A stretch of DNA of 64,000 nucleotides from Pleurodeles waltl (lineage: Eukaryota > Chordata > Amphibia > Caudata > Salamandridae): assembly GCF_031143425.1 (NCBI RefSeq), contig NC_090437.1:848297978-848361977 (forward strand), read 5' to 3'. The position numbers and the translations under genes are program-made. Numbering within the stretch: the stretch's first letter is position 1; the number at the start of each line of letters is the position of its first letter. Shown piece by piece: positions 12,312-23,105 of this stretch. The notes beneath the pieces were generated by a model that did not search any database, was not told where the DNA came from, and saw nothing but the letters and a program-made list of their open reading frames with translations.

Positions 12312-12395
12312 ATTACACATAGGGTGCACTTTCTCTGTGTGCCTTAAAACAAGTGTGCGGGGTGCAAACAGAGAAAGTGTGCCCTATTACATTGA
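12312..12395. repeat. Hairpin repeat (about 18-bp arms)
   Basis: AGGGTGCACTTTCTCTGT is followed by ACAGAGAAAGTGTGCCCT, forming an imperfect inverted repeat across roughly 12318-12391. GGGCCAATTACACAT just before it resembles Harbinger-type MITE ends, so this may be the left end of a decayed MITE. Confidence 0.5.
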
Positions 12396-12545
12396 ATGCA
12401 CTGCCACTAGGGCAGTCGCAAACTCACGCTGCCCTGGGAGTAGCACATTCAAGTGAAAAATGGAGCGACTTCGAAGCAGCCGCTCTGTGTATCACTGTTT
12501 AGGTGGCAACTTGCTGGAACTTTTAATCCCTACAGTGCCTGGGGC

Positions 12546-12599
12546 GAGCTGGTCTCGTCCTCGGCCACGGTTGACATGTGCCGAGGATGAGACCAGCTC
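12546..12599. repeat. 20-bp inverted repeat (hairpin)
   Basis: Arms GAGCTGGTCTCGTCCTCGGC (12546-12565) and its complement (12580-12599) match at 19 of 20 positions with a 14-bp spacer. Together with 12780-12870, where a purine-rich arm and its complement end in CCTGTTTTC, this makes 12300-12900 a run of hairpins without a gene. Confidence 0.7.
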
Positions 12600-12908
12600 G
12601 TTCTGCACCCGGCCCCCCGTCAGCGATGGAAGGGGAATTGCTTCCCCTTTCACCCTCCCTCACAATCTGAGGACATCAGCTCGCTCACAGCACACCAACG
12701 TCATCAAATGGTGCCAGGGACGTGCTGGAAGCCATTTGCTTCTAGTGCGTTAGGAGAGTGGACGTAAAAAAAGTAAGTCCTTTTCCATGGGGGGTTTTTG
12801 GGGAGGAAAACAGACACAGGGGGGAAGGAAAGAGTTTTTCCTTTCCCCATGCCTGTTTTCAATAGATTCCTGCTCCACGATCCGAGGGATGGTTTTTTTA
12901 GTTCATTT

Positions 12909-13172
12909 TGGGGAGCGACCCCTTAGGCAAGGGTCGCTCCCCTGGGGGCATAATTATATCCGTTTTTTCAGCCGATCTGCCCCGGGGGGGTCAAAGCCCA
13001 CTAGACACCAGGGATTATGTTTATTAGAATGTTTTAGGGGAGCGACCATTTAGGTAAGGGTCGCTGCCCTGGGGGCAAGATTTTTGTTATATGTTTTGGC
13101 ACCCACGGAGCTAGATTGGCCATGTTTTCGGTCGATCTCGCCCCCGGGGGTCAAAACCCACTAGGCCCCAAA
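12909..13172 (+). repeat. Two-unit tandem repeat, about 128 bp per unit
   Basis: Two units begin GGGAGCGACC (12911 and 13038). Each has an inner inverted repeat around GAGCGACC...GGGTCGCT, then CCCTGGGGGCA, a GATCTGCCCC/GATCTCGCCC segment and GGTCAAA.CCCACTAG. A related fragment with ACTAGACGCCAGGGATTT occurs at 63375-63460, so this is a dispersed repeat. Confidence 0.7.
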
Positions 13173-13196
13173 GACTGTGTTGTGTGTGTGTTTGTG

Positions 13197-14172
13197 TGAA
13201 AAGACTGCAGCTAAGTGACTAGTATTCTCCAGGGAGTTTGTTCTTTGAGCTCCGTGCTTTCCTAGAACAGCTGGGGTATTTCAGACCTCGTATTTTGGCA
13301 GAGTGCTTATCTTGAAGAGACAAATGCATTTCTGAACAGTATACATTATTATTATTGTAGTTACTTGCCTAAATGTGCTTCCGGAAATCTGCTTGAGCTC
13401 AAGTACTTCAAAATGTGACACTGCAATTTTAAAAGAGCATTTACGTGATTTTTCTTTCTCTAGTAGCATAACTCTTGGATTTAAATTATGTCATTCATGC
13501 CTGTGTTTCAAATTTGAGAAACTTGCTTTTGAAGGGTTTTTGACACACACAGTGAAACCAAATCAAACTGTGCCACCCTAACTGTTTAAACCTAGAGTGT
13601 ACATTAGAATTTCTTGGATTGTTTTTGTTCCTTTTAGTTTAACCCTATGCGTGCAGGAAAGCTATACGTGATATAATGAATGCCCTTCTTTGTCTTTCTT
13701 ATGCATGATAAGTGCAACCACGGTTCTAATTGTAGTGTGCAACAGTGAATCTCTGTGAAGCCAGCCCTAGTGTCGCATTACCTATTGTTAGGGTACTCAG
13801 TTTGGGTTTTTGGTAATGCAGTGTTAGTAATTGTGCCAACATTTATTATTATTATTCAAGAAAAGTGCTGGAGAATCCTGCTCCCATGCCAATATCGGAA
13901 AGAGAGATTCAGTTTCAAGGAAGTTGAGTGCACTAACTCTACTATCACTCTGTCAACAATGACCTGCCCCCCGAAGATACAGGGTGCCTGGCTGGACGGG
14001 CAAGACGTGGCAGTGTTTTGTCTCTTTCTCTTCCACTCCCCCTTTCCTTTTGGGACACCTGCAGGGGTTTCTGTGTCCACCAGGAAGTGCCAAGAGGTGT
14101 TCCAGGAGGTCGGGGGCATACCATCTCCCCTGCAGACATCCTGCTTTTCAGGTGAGTGGCCCCGTCTCAACA
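13197..14172 (+). repeat. Chromovirus 5' LTR, 5'-truncated
   Basis: Aligns with 18542-19515 almost base by base from CTGCAGCTAAGTGACTAG through CTTTTCAGGTGAGTGGCC and ends CTCAACA, where the second copy ends CTCGACA. It lacks the U3 part with the TATA box seen in the other copy. The break lies next to a TG-rich run (13180-13197). The near-terminal CTTTTCAGGTGAGT resembles a splice site in both copies. Confidence 0.75.
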
Positions 14173-14208
14173 CAAAGCCAAGCCGCAACATACAGGGCTG
14201 CCTGGGCG

Positions 14209-14454
14209 ATGGATTCCTCAATGGGTACTTTCAAAGGTTTAGCACAGGCTTTACCAGCTGATCAGGATGCTCCATCTTTATTAGATTTAACTCAGTCCCT
14301 AGCAGGATTACACAAGGAAGTTCTTTACTTAAAGCAAGAGAACCTGGAGTTGCACACTGAACTACAGTGGTATAAATCACAAGACACCCCCTTGGGAGGA
14401 GTCAAACAAAAAAAAGATCTCCAGTACTACAGGACCCTCGGTTTGACCTCATAG
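14209..14454 (+). pseudogene. Chromovirus gag N-terminal remnant
   Basis: ATG at 14209, about 36 bp after the LTR, opens a frame with LTQSLAGLHKEVLYLKQENLELHTEL, a heptad-like segment typical of the start of a Gypsy gag, then a stop at 14452. No capsid core or zinc knuckle follows; the sequence soon passes to pre-RT pol, so a large internal deletion is likely. Confidence 0.5.
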
Positions 14455-14534
14455 ATACCCCAGTATTAGGAGCCATTTTGGGGATACCCTGGCTTCAGTT
14501 ACACAATCCCTAAATTGACTGGACAGCAAGGGCA

Positions 14535-17487
14535 GTGACATTAGACTCTAAACACTACTGGCACTCCTGTTACCAAGACAAACCATTACTAGTGGCACCC
14601 TTGCATTGTGGGTCCACACATAGTACGGCTATCAAGCCAGACGACGCACTGGCCATTCCTGCACTGTATAAAGACTTCCATAATGTCTTTAGTGGACAGA
14701 AGGCCACCCAGCTGCCACCACATAGGTCTTATGATTGTTGTATAGACTTGATTCAAGGGTCAACTTTACCATGTAGTAGGGTGTATGCTCTTTCTGAGCC
14801 TGAAAATCGATACCTGCAAGACTACATGGATGATCTATTGGCTAAGGGTTTCATTCATCATTCAATGTCCCCAGTATCGTTGTCTTTGTTCTTCGTGCCC
14901 AAGAAGAATCACGAGCTGCGCGCCTGTATAGATTATCGCGCAGCGAACAAAGTGACCATAAAAGATCGGTATCCACTTCCGTTGATCCCAGTACTTTAAG
15001 ATCAGGCACGTCAGTCGACCATTTATACTAAACTCGACCTCTGGGGCGCCTACCACTTGATCTGAGTGATGAAGGGGGATGAGTGGAAGACGCCGTTCTG
15101 AACTAAATTCAGACTCTTTGAGTACACAGTGATGCCCTTCGGGTTGTTTAATGCTCCTGCAGTGTTTCAATTTTTCATCAATGAAGTGCTGCTGGAGTTT
15201 CTGGATATCTGTGTAGTGGTATACATAGACCACATTTTGATCTATTTGTCTTCCACTGAGGAATATATGGGGCATGTAAGAGTGGTTTTACAACGGCTTC
15301 ATGAGCATTATCTCTTCGCCAAGATGGAAAAATGTGTTTTTCACGCTACAACAGTAGAATTCCTGGGATATGTCATTACTCCTGATGGAATTTCCATGGA
15401 TAGGTCCAAGGTAGAGGCCATCTTGGATTGGGTATCCCCAAGATCCATCAAGGAAGTGTAACAGTTTTTGGGCTTCACAAATTTTTATCGGAGATTTATA
15501 CCTCACTTTTCTACCGTGGTATCTCCCATAACTCTTCTCCTACGAAAGGGGGTTATGTTCCTCTGGGATGCAGAAGCTGAAAAAGCCTTCCAACATCTTA
15601 AAAACACGTTCACTGAAGCACCCATTCTCCATCATCCCGACCCGGCTCAGCAATTTTTTGTGGAAGCAGATACTTCCCAAATGGCAGTGGTTGGTGTCTT
15701 GTCCCAACAAGATCCTGAGTCTGGGCATTTCCATCCAGTAGCTTACTTCTCAAAGAAATTGCTACCCGCAAATCAAAATTACACAGTGGCGGAGCGGGAA
15801 CGTCTGGCCACCAAGCTTGCCTTCCAGGAATGGCGTCACCACCTACTAGGAGCTAGACACATCGTAACTATTCACACAGATCACCGTAATTTACAGTTCT
15901 TTCAAGCGACCAAGGCCCTGAAACCTCGTCAATTACGCTAGCTTCTATTTTTTAATGAGTTTGACTTCGTAATCACCTATAGGCCCGGTACTACACATCA
16001 AAAGGCAGACACGTTGTCTAGGATAGGTTTCTCCTCTGATGTTGCGCTAGAACAGGTCAGAAGCATTCTACCCCCAGAAAAAATTGTGGCTGTGTGCATT
16101 TCCCAAGAGTTCCTTGAGAAAATATGGGTAGCCCAACACAAGGTTCCCTGTTCAACTAATGTGTATGAAAAAGGGGGGTTACTATATCATGCTGATCAGT
16201 TGTACGTCCCTACCAAAGAATTACGGGATACAGTGTTACATTGGGGACATGATTCTGTCCTCGCAGGTCACCCGGGTGAGAAAAAAGATGTTAGATCTCT
16301 GTCAAAGATGGTTTTGGTGGCCCACACTTGTGCAGGATTTCAGAATCTACGTCCAAACTTGTTCCCCCTGTGTTCAGGCTAAAACCCCACATACTCCGGC
16401 CACAGGATTGTTACTTCCCATGCCAATTCTGGTGGCCCTATGGGATACCATAAGTATGGATTTTATTTCTGATCTCCCGGCTTACAATGGATACTCTGTC
16501 GTATGGGTGGTTGTAGATTACCTAACTAAAATGGCTCATTTTTTTCCATTAAAATGCCTCCCTACGGCTTCCAAGATCTCTGATTTGAGTGTCTAACACA
16601 TTGTACGGCTTCATGGGTTGCCCACCACAATTGTTTACGATCGTAGCCCCCAATGTATATCACGGTTTTGGCATAGCTTCTGTTCTTCTGTCGGTATGGA
16701 CCTCCGCGTATCATCCACAAACGGATGGGCTGACAGAACGTGCCAACCAAACGTTGGAGCAAATCCTGAGATGTTACATTGAACATGGTCTACTGAGTGG
16801 GATAAGGCTTTACCTCTTGTTGAATTTGCATATAACAACAGTGTCCACATGGCTACAGGAGTATCCCCATTTTACTGTTTGTTTGGTCTGCACCCAAGAA
16901 TGCAACCTATAACTTGGTCCCAAACATACAAAAGAGTCCCATCAGTACAGAAACACCATAAAGAGTTTCAGGAGATTCAAAAACAAGTACAACACAATTT
17001 AAAACTCTACCAACTTCAAGTAAAAAAACAAGCAGACAAAAGAAGGAGACCTGCTCCCTTTCATCAGAAAGAAGATCAGGTGTGGCTCTCATCACAAAAA
17101 TCTCCATCTTGCAGGATCCAGAAAATTAAACCTCCGATTTCTAGGTCCCTTTCCTATTGCCAAAATCATCAATCCTGTGGTAGTAGAACTGACATTGCCA
17201 GATGATTTCAAGGTACACCCCGTGTTGCATGTGTCGTTAGTCTGTCCCTATTCCCCTGATACCTGCGATGCGCCACCACCTCCCCCGGTAAAAGTACACG
17301 GACAATGGGAATTTGAAATGGTCAAAATTCTTGACTCCAGGCATGTCTGTGGTGTTCTACACTATTTATTGGCTTGGAAAGGCTATGGGTCTGAGGATAA
17401 TTCCTGGGAACCCGCGTTCACAGTTTATGCTCCACGTCTTACTAAAAAATTCCATCTCCTTCACCCTTCCAAGCCCCGCCCTGTGAG
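14535..17487 (+). pseudogene. Chromovirus pol: RT, RNase H, integrase, chromodomain (decayed)
   Basis: RT begins with a block ending RACIDYRAANK and DRYPLPLIP (to 14999), continues through MPFGLFNAP and reaches the active site as YIDH (15222-15233) in place of YIDD. GFTNFYRRFIPHFS leads into RNase H, with a D in EADTSQ, then FSKKLLPAEQN-like and HTDHRNLQF blocks. The integrase shows GHPGEKK and the C..C pair of the zinc finger (CSPCVQAK), then MDFISDLP and YHPQTDGLTERANQTL. HPVLHVSLV precedes a chromodomain at about 17306-17460 (YLLAWKGYG, NSWEP), which in chromoviruses guides integration to marked chromatin. Frames change repeatedly and stops are frequent (for example in AYHLI*, EV*QFLG and LR*LLFF), so it is inactive. 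Confidence 0.85.
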
Positions 17488-17620
17488 AGGGTCCTTGGTG
17501 GGGAGGACTGCCAGGAATCCCCAAGGTGTCTCCTGTGTTATCTGTCAGCATCCCCAGGGATTAGGGTTAAATTATATCTCTGTTCTTAGTTAAACCTTCA
17601 TGTTTCTAAGTAAACATAAT

Positions 17621-18198
17621 GGGCCTGATTATGACCGCGGCGGGCGGCGGTCGCCGCCCGCCATGCGGTTCCCGCCAAATGACCGCACCGCGGTCACAAG
17701 ACCGCGGCGGCCATTCTGGCTTTCCCGCTGTGCTGGCGGGCGACCGCCAAAAGGCCGCCCGCCAGCACAGCGGGAAAGACCCAGCAACGATGAAGCCGGC
17801 TCCAAATGGAGCCGGCAGAGTTGCTGGAGTGCGACGGGTGCAGTAGCACCCGTCGCGAATTTCAGTGTCTGCTACGCAGACACTGAAATTCTTTTTGGGG
17901 CCCTCTTACGGGGGCCCCGCGGCACCCCCTACCGCCATCCTGTTCCTGGCAGGAGACCCGCCAGGAACAGGATGGCGGTAGGGGGTGTGAGAATCCCCAT
18001 GGCGGCGGAGCGCGCTCCGCCGCTATGGAGGATTCTCACGGGCAGCGGAAAGTCGGCGGGACACCGCCGACTTTCCGTTTCTGGCCGCGGCTGAACCGCC
18101 GCGGTCAGAATGCCCAGCGGTGCACCGCCAGCCTGTTGGCGGTGCTACCGCGGTCATTCGCCCTGGCGGTTTTTACCACCAGGGTTAGAATGACCCCC
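17621..18198 (+). mobile_element. MITE-2, hairpin-chain Harbinger-type MITE
   Basis: 578 bp between AAT duplications (17618-17620 and 18199-18201). Termini GGGCCTGATTATGACC and the complement GGGGGTCATTCTAACC are related but imperfect. The interior has successive hairpins, including arms around GCGGCCATTCTG, CCCGCTGTGCTGGCGGGCG, GCGACGGGTGC (17831-17856) and a perfect 16-bp stem at 17857-17872/17876-17891. No gene. It shares modules and orientation with MITE-1 and MITE-4. Confidence 0.85.
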
Positions 18199-18267
18199 AA
18201 TGTGTTGTGTTACAAAATTGGTTTTATCAAGGCTTGTTTTACCAATGCTTGTTTGCTAATGTGAGCA

Positions 18268-18325
18268 GGTGTAGACATGTGCTTCTAATTGGGTGTGGTG
18301 TAGACATGTGCTTCTAATTGGGTGT
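18268..18325 (+). repeat. 29-bp tandem direct repeat in the chromovirus U3
   Basis: Two identical 29-bp units (GGTGTAGACATGTGCTTC...) lie about 45 bp upstream of the TATA box. Repeats at this place in a U3 commonly hold transcription-factor sites, so an enhancer role is possible but unproven. Confidence 0.8.
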
Positions 18326-18363
18326 GGTGACTCATCCACATGTGGAAACTCAACTGCTTTCCT

Positions 18364-18380
18364 GATTGGCTATAAATAGC
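18364..18380 (+). promoter_or_regulatory. LTR promoter: inverted CCAAT and TATA box
   Basis: GATTGGC followed at once by TATAAATAG (18371) is a classic core promoter. It sits in the U3 of the 3' LTR, downstream of the 29-bp repeats. The region is absent from the truncated 5' LTR, so that copy could not start its own transcript, while this one could fire outward into the piggyBac sequence. Confidence 0.6.
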
Positions 18381-19515
18381 AGAGTGAAGCATGTCTCCCT
18401 GTTTGGCTTTGTTTTGCTTCCTGATCTCAGCATTGAGTTGGAAGTCCAGCCCCTGCTGTCATCCTCGTATTCAGGACTTTTGAGGCAATTCTTTTCTTTG
18501 TTCCTGTATCAGCTGACACCAAGCATTCCTCCAGGACTCCGGAAAAGTCTGCAGCTAAGTGACTAGTATTCCCGGGGAGTTTGTTAATTGAGCGCCACAC
18601 TTTCCTAGAACAGCTGGTGTATTTCAGACCTCGTATTTTGGCAGAGTGCTTATCTTGAAGAGACAAATGCATTTCTGAACATTCAACATTATTATTGCAG
18701 TTACTTGCCTAAATGTGCTTCAGGTAATCTGCCTGAGCTCCAGTACTACAAAAAGTGACAGTGCAATTGAAAAAGAGCATTTACGTGACTTTTCTTTCCC
18801 TAATAGCATAACTCTTGGATTTAAAATTGTGTCATTCATTCCTGTGTTTCAGGTTTGAGGAATTTGCTTTTGAAGGGTTTTTCACACACACAGTGAAACC
18901 AAATCAAACTGTGCCACCCTAACTGTTTAAACCCAGAGTGGACATTTGTATTTCTTGGATTGTTTTTGTTCCTTTTAGTTTAACACTATGCATGCAGGAA
19001 AGTTATACGTGATATCATTAATGCCCTTTCTTGTGCATGATAAGTGCAACCACAGTTCTAATAGTAGTGTGCAACAGTGAATCTCTGTGAAGCCAGCCCT
19101 AGTGTCGCGGAACTTATTGTTATGGTACTCAGTTTGGGTTTTTGGTACTGCAGTGTTAGTAATTGTGCCAACAGTTATTATTATCCAAGAAAAGTGCTGG
19201 AGAATCCCGGTGTTCTTCTACCACTCCCATGCCCATATCATAAAGAGAGATTCAGTTTCAAGGAATTTGAGTGCAGTAACTCTACTATCATTCTGTCAAC
19301 AACGACCTGCCTCCCGCCCGAGATACAGGGTGCCTGGCTGGACCGGCAAGACGTGGCAGTGTTTCTCTTTTTCTTCCACTCCCCCTTTCCTTTTGGGACA
19401 CCTGCTGGGGTTTCTGTATCCACCAGGAAGTGCTGAGAGGTGTTCCAGGAGGTCGGGGGCATACCATCGCCCCTGCAGACATCCTGCTTTTCAGGTGAGT
19501 GGCCTCGTCTCGACA

Positions 19516-20400
19516 GCTTTAGCCTTGCCACGAGGTCACCATGATTGTGACCGTCTATTTACATGTTCTTGATCATTTTGTAGATCGTTTTTCATAAGTG
19601 TAGGTTCCATGCAAAAAAATGAAGTGTGGACGAGTCTTTAGTCCTGTTCTAGGGACGTTTGGTTTTTAAGAAGTACATTCCTAGCAAGAGGGCACAGTAT
19701 GGAATTAAGATGTATGTGCTGTCAGAAAGTAGTACAGGATATGTGTATAATTTCCGGGTCTACACTGGTAGGGATTCCAGTACTGACCTCCCCCCTGGTT
19801 GTTCGTCCACTTTTGGAGTTTGTGAGAAAATTGTGTGGGAATTTGGAAGACGACTGTTTAACAAAGGTCACCATTTGTACGTAGATAACTTCTACACTGG
19901 AGTGCAGTTGTTCAAGGAATTGTTCGGAGTGGACACTGTTGCTTGTGGCACAGTTCATTCTAACTGGTTAGGCTATCCAAGGGAGCTTGTCTGTAAAAAA
20001 CTTGAGAGGGGACACTGCAGTGCCTTGCGTAATAATGAGCTGCTAGCTCAGAAATTTTCAGACAGGAGGGCTGTGTACGTGCTAACTACCATCCATGATG
20101 AGAGTACTTCTACTGTGACTGTTTGGGGTCAGGTTGTGGAAGTGCACAAACCTGCTTGCATTTTGAACTACAATAAGCACATGGGTGGTGTTGCTGGATT
20201 AGATCGGAGGTTGAAACCTTACACTGCTCTTCGTAAGTCTTACATGTGGTATAAAAAGTTGACCATTCATTTGTTTCATTTGGCAACTATTAATGTTTTT
20301 ACTGTGTTCAAGGATTGTTCTCCTGAGTCAAGGATGAAATTTGTTAAATTTCAGGAGTCAGTGATAGAGAGCCTTATTGTGGTGGAATAGGTAACAGTTC
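19516..20400 (+). pseudogene. piggyBac transposase (PGBD-like, DDE_Tnp_1_7), middle part
   Basis: Homology begins right after the chromovirus LTR with ALALPRGHHDCDRLF, shifts frame, continues LDHFVDRFS and, after another shift, SVDESLVLF. The three catalytic Asp are visible: VDES (19629), YVDNFYTG (19884) and GLDRR (20202). Between them are IPSKRAQYGIKMY and GYVYNFRVYTGRD. A stop (TAG, 19650) lies after VLF and another (TAG, 20388) near the end. The long open stretch from 19653 to 20387 suggests fairly recent decay. The enzyme would excise DNA precisely from TTAA sites. Both the N-terminus and the C-terminal Cys-rich domain are separated from this part by insertions. Confidence 0.85.
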
Positions 20401-23072
20401 TGTAGGAAGTTGGCTCTGTATGTACTATTTCAAAGTAAGAAATAGCATGCACAGAGTCCAAGGGTTCCCCTTAGAGGTAAGATAGTGGCAAAAAGAGATA
20501 ATTCTAATGCTCTATTTTGTGGAAGTGTGGTCGAGCAGTAGGCTTATCAGAGGGTAGTGTTAAGCATTTGTTGTACACACACAGGCAATAAATGAGGAAC
20601 AAACACTCAAAGACAATTCCAGGCCAATAGGTTTTTGTATAGACAAATATCTTTCCTTAGTTTATTTTAAGAACCACAGGTTCAAGATTACAATCAATGC
20701 TTCAAATGAAAGGTATTTCACTTAGGTAACTTAGGAACTTTGAATCAGCAAAATAGCATGTACAGTTTTCACAAAAATGGCAATAAGCTATTTTAAAACT
20801 AGACAGTGCAAATTTCAACAGTTCCTGGGGGAGGTAAGTGTTTGTTAGTTTTGCAGGTAAGTAAACCACCTACAGGGTTCAAAGTTGGGTCCAAGGTAGC
20901 CCACCGTTGGGGGTTCAGGGCAACCCCAAAGTTACCACACCAGCAGCTCAGGGTCGGTCAGGTGCAGAGGTCAAAGTGGTGCCCAAAACACATAGGCTTC
21001 AATGGAGAAGGGGTTGCCCCGGTTCCAGTCTGCCAGCAGGTAGGTACCAGCGTCTTCGGAGGGCAGACCAGGGGGGTTTCTAGGGCACCGGGGGGGACAC
21101 AAGTCAGCACAAAAAGTACACCCTTAGCGGCACGAGGTCGAGCCGGGTGCAGAGTGCAAACAGGCGTCGGGTTTGCAATGGAGTTCAATGGGAGACCCAG
21201 GGGTCTCTTCAACGAAGCAGGCAGGCAAGGGGGGCTCCTCGGGGTAGCCACCACCTGGGCAAGGGAGAGGGCCACCTGGGGGTCGCTCCTGCACTGGAGG
21301 TCGGATCCTTCAGGTCCTGGGGGCTGCAGGTGCAGTGTCTTTACCAGGTGTCGGGTTCTTAGAAGCAGACAGTTGCGGTCAGGGGGAGCCTCTGGATTAC
21401 CTCTGCAGGCGTCGCTCGGGGGGGACAGGGGGGTCAACTCTGGCTACTCACAGGGTCGCAGTCGCCGGGGAGTCCTCCCTGTAGTGTTGTTTCTCCACAG
21501 GTCGAGCCGGGGGCGTCGGGTGCAGAGTGGAAAGTCTCACGCTTCCGGCGGGAAACGTGCAGTCGTTTAAAAGTTGGTTCTTTGTTGCAAAGTTGTTTCT
21601 TCTTTGGAGCAGAGCCGCTGTCTTCAGGAGTTCTTGGTCCTTTTAGATGCAGGGTAGTCCTCTGAGGCTTCAGAGGTCGCTGGACCCTGGGGAACGCGTC
21701 GCTGTTGCAGTTTTTCTTGAAGTGGGGAGACAGGCCGGTAGGGCTGGGGCCAAAGCAGTTGGTATCTCCGTCTTCTCTGCAGGGCTTTCAGGTCAGCAGT
21801 CCTTCTTCGTCTTCAGGTTGCAGGAATCTATCTTGCTAGGTTCTGGGAGCCCCTAAATACTCAATTTAGGGGTGTGTTTAGGTCTGGGGGTTAGTAGCCA
21901 ATGGCTACTAGCCCCGAAGGTGGCTACACCCTCTTTGTGCCTCCTCCCTGAGGGGAGGGGGGCACATCCCTAATCCTATTGGGGGAATCCTCCATCTGCA
22001 AGATGGAGGATTTCTAAAAGTCAGAGTCACCTCAGCTCAGGACACCTTAGGGGCTGTCCTGACTGGCCAGTGACTCCTCCTTGTTTTTCTCATTATCTCC
22101 TCTGGCCTTGCCACCAAAAGTGGGGCCGTGGCCGGAAGGGGCGGGCATCTCCACTAGCTGGAGTGCCCTGGGGCGCTGTAACAAAGGGGGTGAGCCTTTG
22201 AGGCTCACCGCCAGGTGTTACAGTTCCTGCCGGGGGAGGTGAGAAGCACCTCCACCCAGTACAGGCTTTGTTACTAGCCACAGAGTGACAAAGGGACTCT
22301 CCCCATGTGGCCAGCAACATGTCTGGTGTGTCGCAGGCTGGCAAAACTAGTCAGCCCACACTGGAAGTCGGGTATGTTTTCAGAGGGCATCTCTAAGGTG
22401 CCCTCTGGGGTGTATTTCACAATAAAGTGTACACTGGCATCAGTGTGCATTTATTGTGCTGAGAAGTTTGATACCACACTTCCCAGTTTTCAGTGTAGCC
22501 ATTATGGTGCTGTGGAGTTCGTGTATGACAGACTCCCAGACCATATACTCTTATGGATACCCTGCCCTTACAATGTCTAAGGTTTTCCTTAGACACTGTA
22601 GGGGCATAGTGCTCATGCACCTATGTCCTCACCTATGGTATAGTGCACCCTGCCTTAGGGCTGTAAGGCCTGCTAGAGGGGTGACTTATCTATGCCATAG
22701 GCAGTGTGAGGTTGGCATGGCACCCTGAGGGGAGTGCCATGTCGACTTAGTCATTTTCTCCCCACCAGCACACACAAGCTGGCAACCAGTGTGTCCGTGC
22801 TGAGTGAGGGGGTCCCAGGGTGGCATAAGACATGCTGCAGCCCTTAGAGACCTTCCCTGGCATCAGGGCCCTTGGTACCAGGGGTACCAGTTACAAGGGA
22901 CTTACCTGGATGCCAGGGTGTGCCAATTGTGGAAACAAAGGTACAGGTTTAGGGAAAGAACACTGGTGCTGGGGCCTGGTTAGCAGGTCTCAGCACACTT
23001 TCAAATCATAACTTGGCATCAGCAAAGGCAAAAAGTCAGGGGGTAACCATGCCAAGGAGCCATTTCCTTACA
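20401..23072 (-). repeat. Gmr1-like 3' LTR (2,672 bp)
   Basis: On the plus strand it starts TGTAGGAAGTTGG and ends CATTTCCTTACA, so the LTR has TGTA...TACA ends. It matches 28779-33281 along its length except for a segment near 21000-21250 that the right copy lacks. Several local inverted repeats are visible, such as AGTAGCCAATGGCTACT near 21895. Open frames inside it on both strands look like chance frames in GC-rich sequence. Confidence 0.9.
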
Positions 23073-23095
23073 CAACACCCCCCCCCCAAACGAAA
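23073..23095 (-). other. Polypurine tract of the Gmr1-like element
   Basis: Directly beside the inner end of the 3' LTR, the minus strand reads CGTTTGGGGGGGGGGTGTTG. A G-run at this place primes plus-strand DNA synthesis in LTR elements, confirming the minus orientation of the element. Confidence 0.75.
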
Positions 23096-23105
23096 GAGGA
23101 TGAGA

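Larger units (their letters stand above)
13197..19515 (+). mobile_element. Ty3/Gypsy chromovirus, 5' truncated and internally deleted
   Basis: Two direct copies of about 960 bp or more (13197-14172 and the end of 17509-19515) flank a short gag remnant and a pol region with RT, RNase H, integrase and a chromodomain. That order (RT before IN, chromodomain last) defines chromoviruses. The 5' LTR lacks its promoter part. Most of gag and protease is missing between 14454 and 14535. MITE-2 sits in the 3' LTR. The right edge is precise: piggyBac transposase homology starts at 19516, so the element inserted in a piggyBac gene. No target duplication can be checked because the left edge is lost. Confidence 0.8.
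17509..19515 (+). repeat. Chromovirus 3' LTR (interrupted by MITE-2)
   Basis: A purine tract (GTGGGGAGGA, 17498-17507) just after the chromodomain is a good polypurine tract, with TGCCAGG at 17509 as the probable LTR start. The end CGACA at 19515 is fixed by comparison with the 5' copy and by the start of piggyBac homology. Without the 578-bp MITE the LTR would be about 1.43 kb. It contains a direct repeat, a TATA box and the whole region shared with 13197-14172. Confidence 0.65.

Noticed and set aside
13755..14261. 168-codon plus frame with hydrophobic start, possible membrane protein
   Set aside because: It lies in the chromovirus LTR; the second LTR copy at 19077-19436 has the sequence with shifted frames, so coding is not conserved.
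17600..18094. 164-codon frame rich in Arg, Pro and Gly
   Set aside because: It is MITE-2 sequence; the GC-rich hairpins create open frames on both strands. The same applies to frames in MITE-1, -3, -4 and -5.
20806..21570. 254-codon plus-strand frame and overlapping 159-codon minus frame
   Set aside because: They lie wholly inside the Gmr1-like LTR, are not preserved in the other LTR copy, and have low-complexity Gly/Arg/Pro content.
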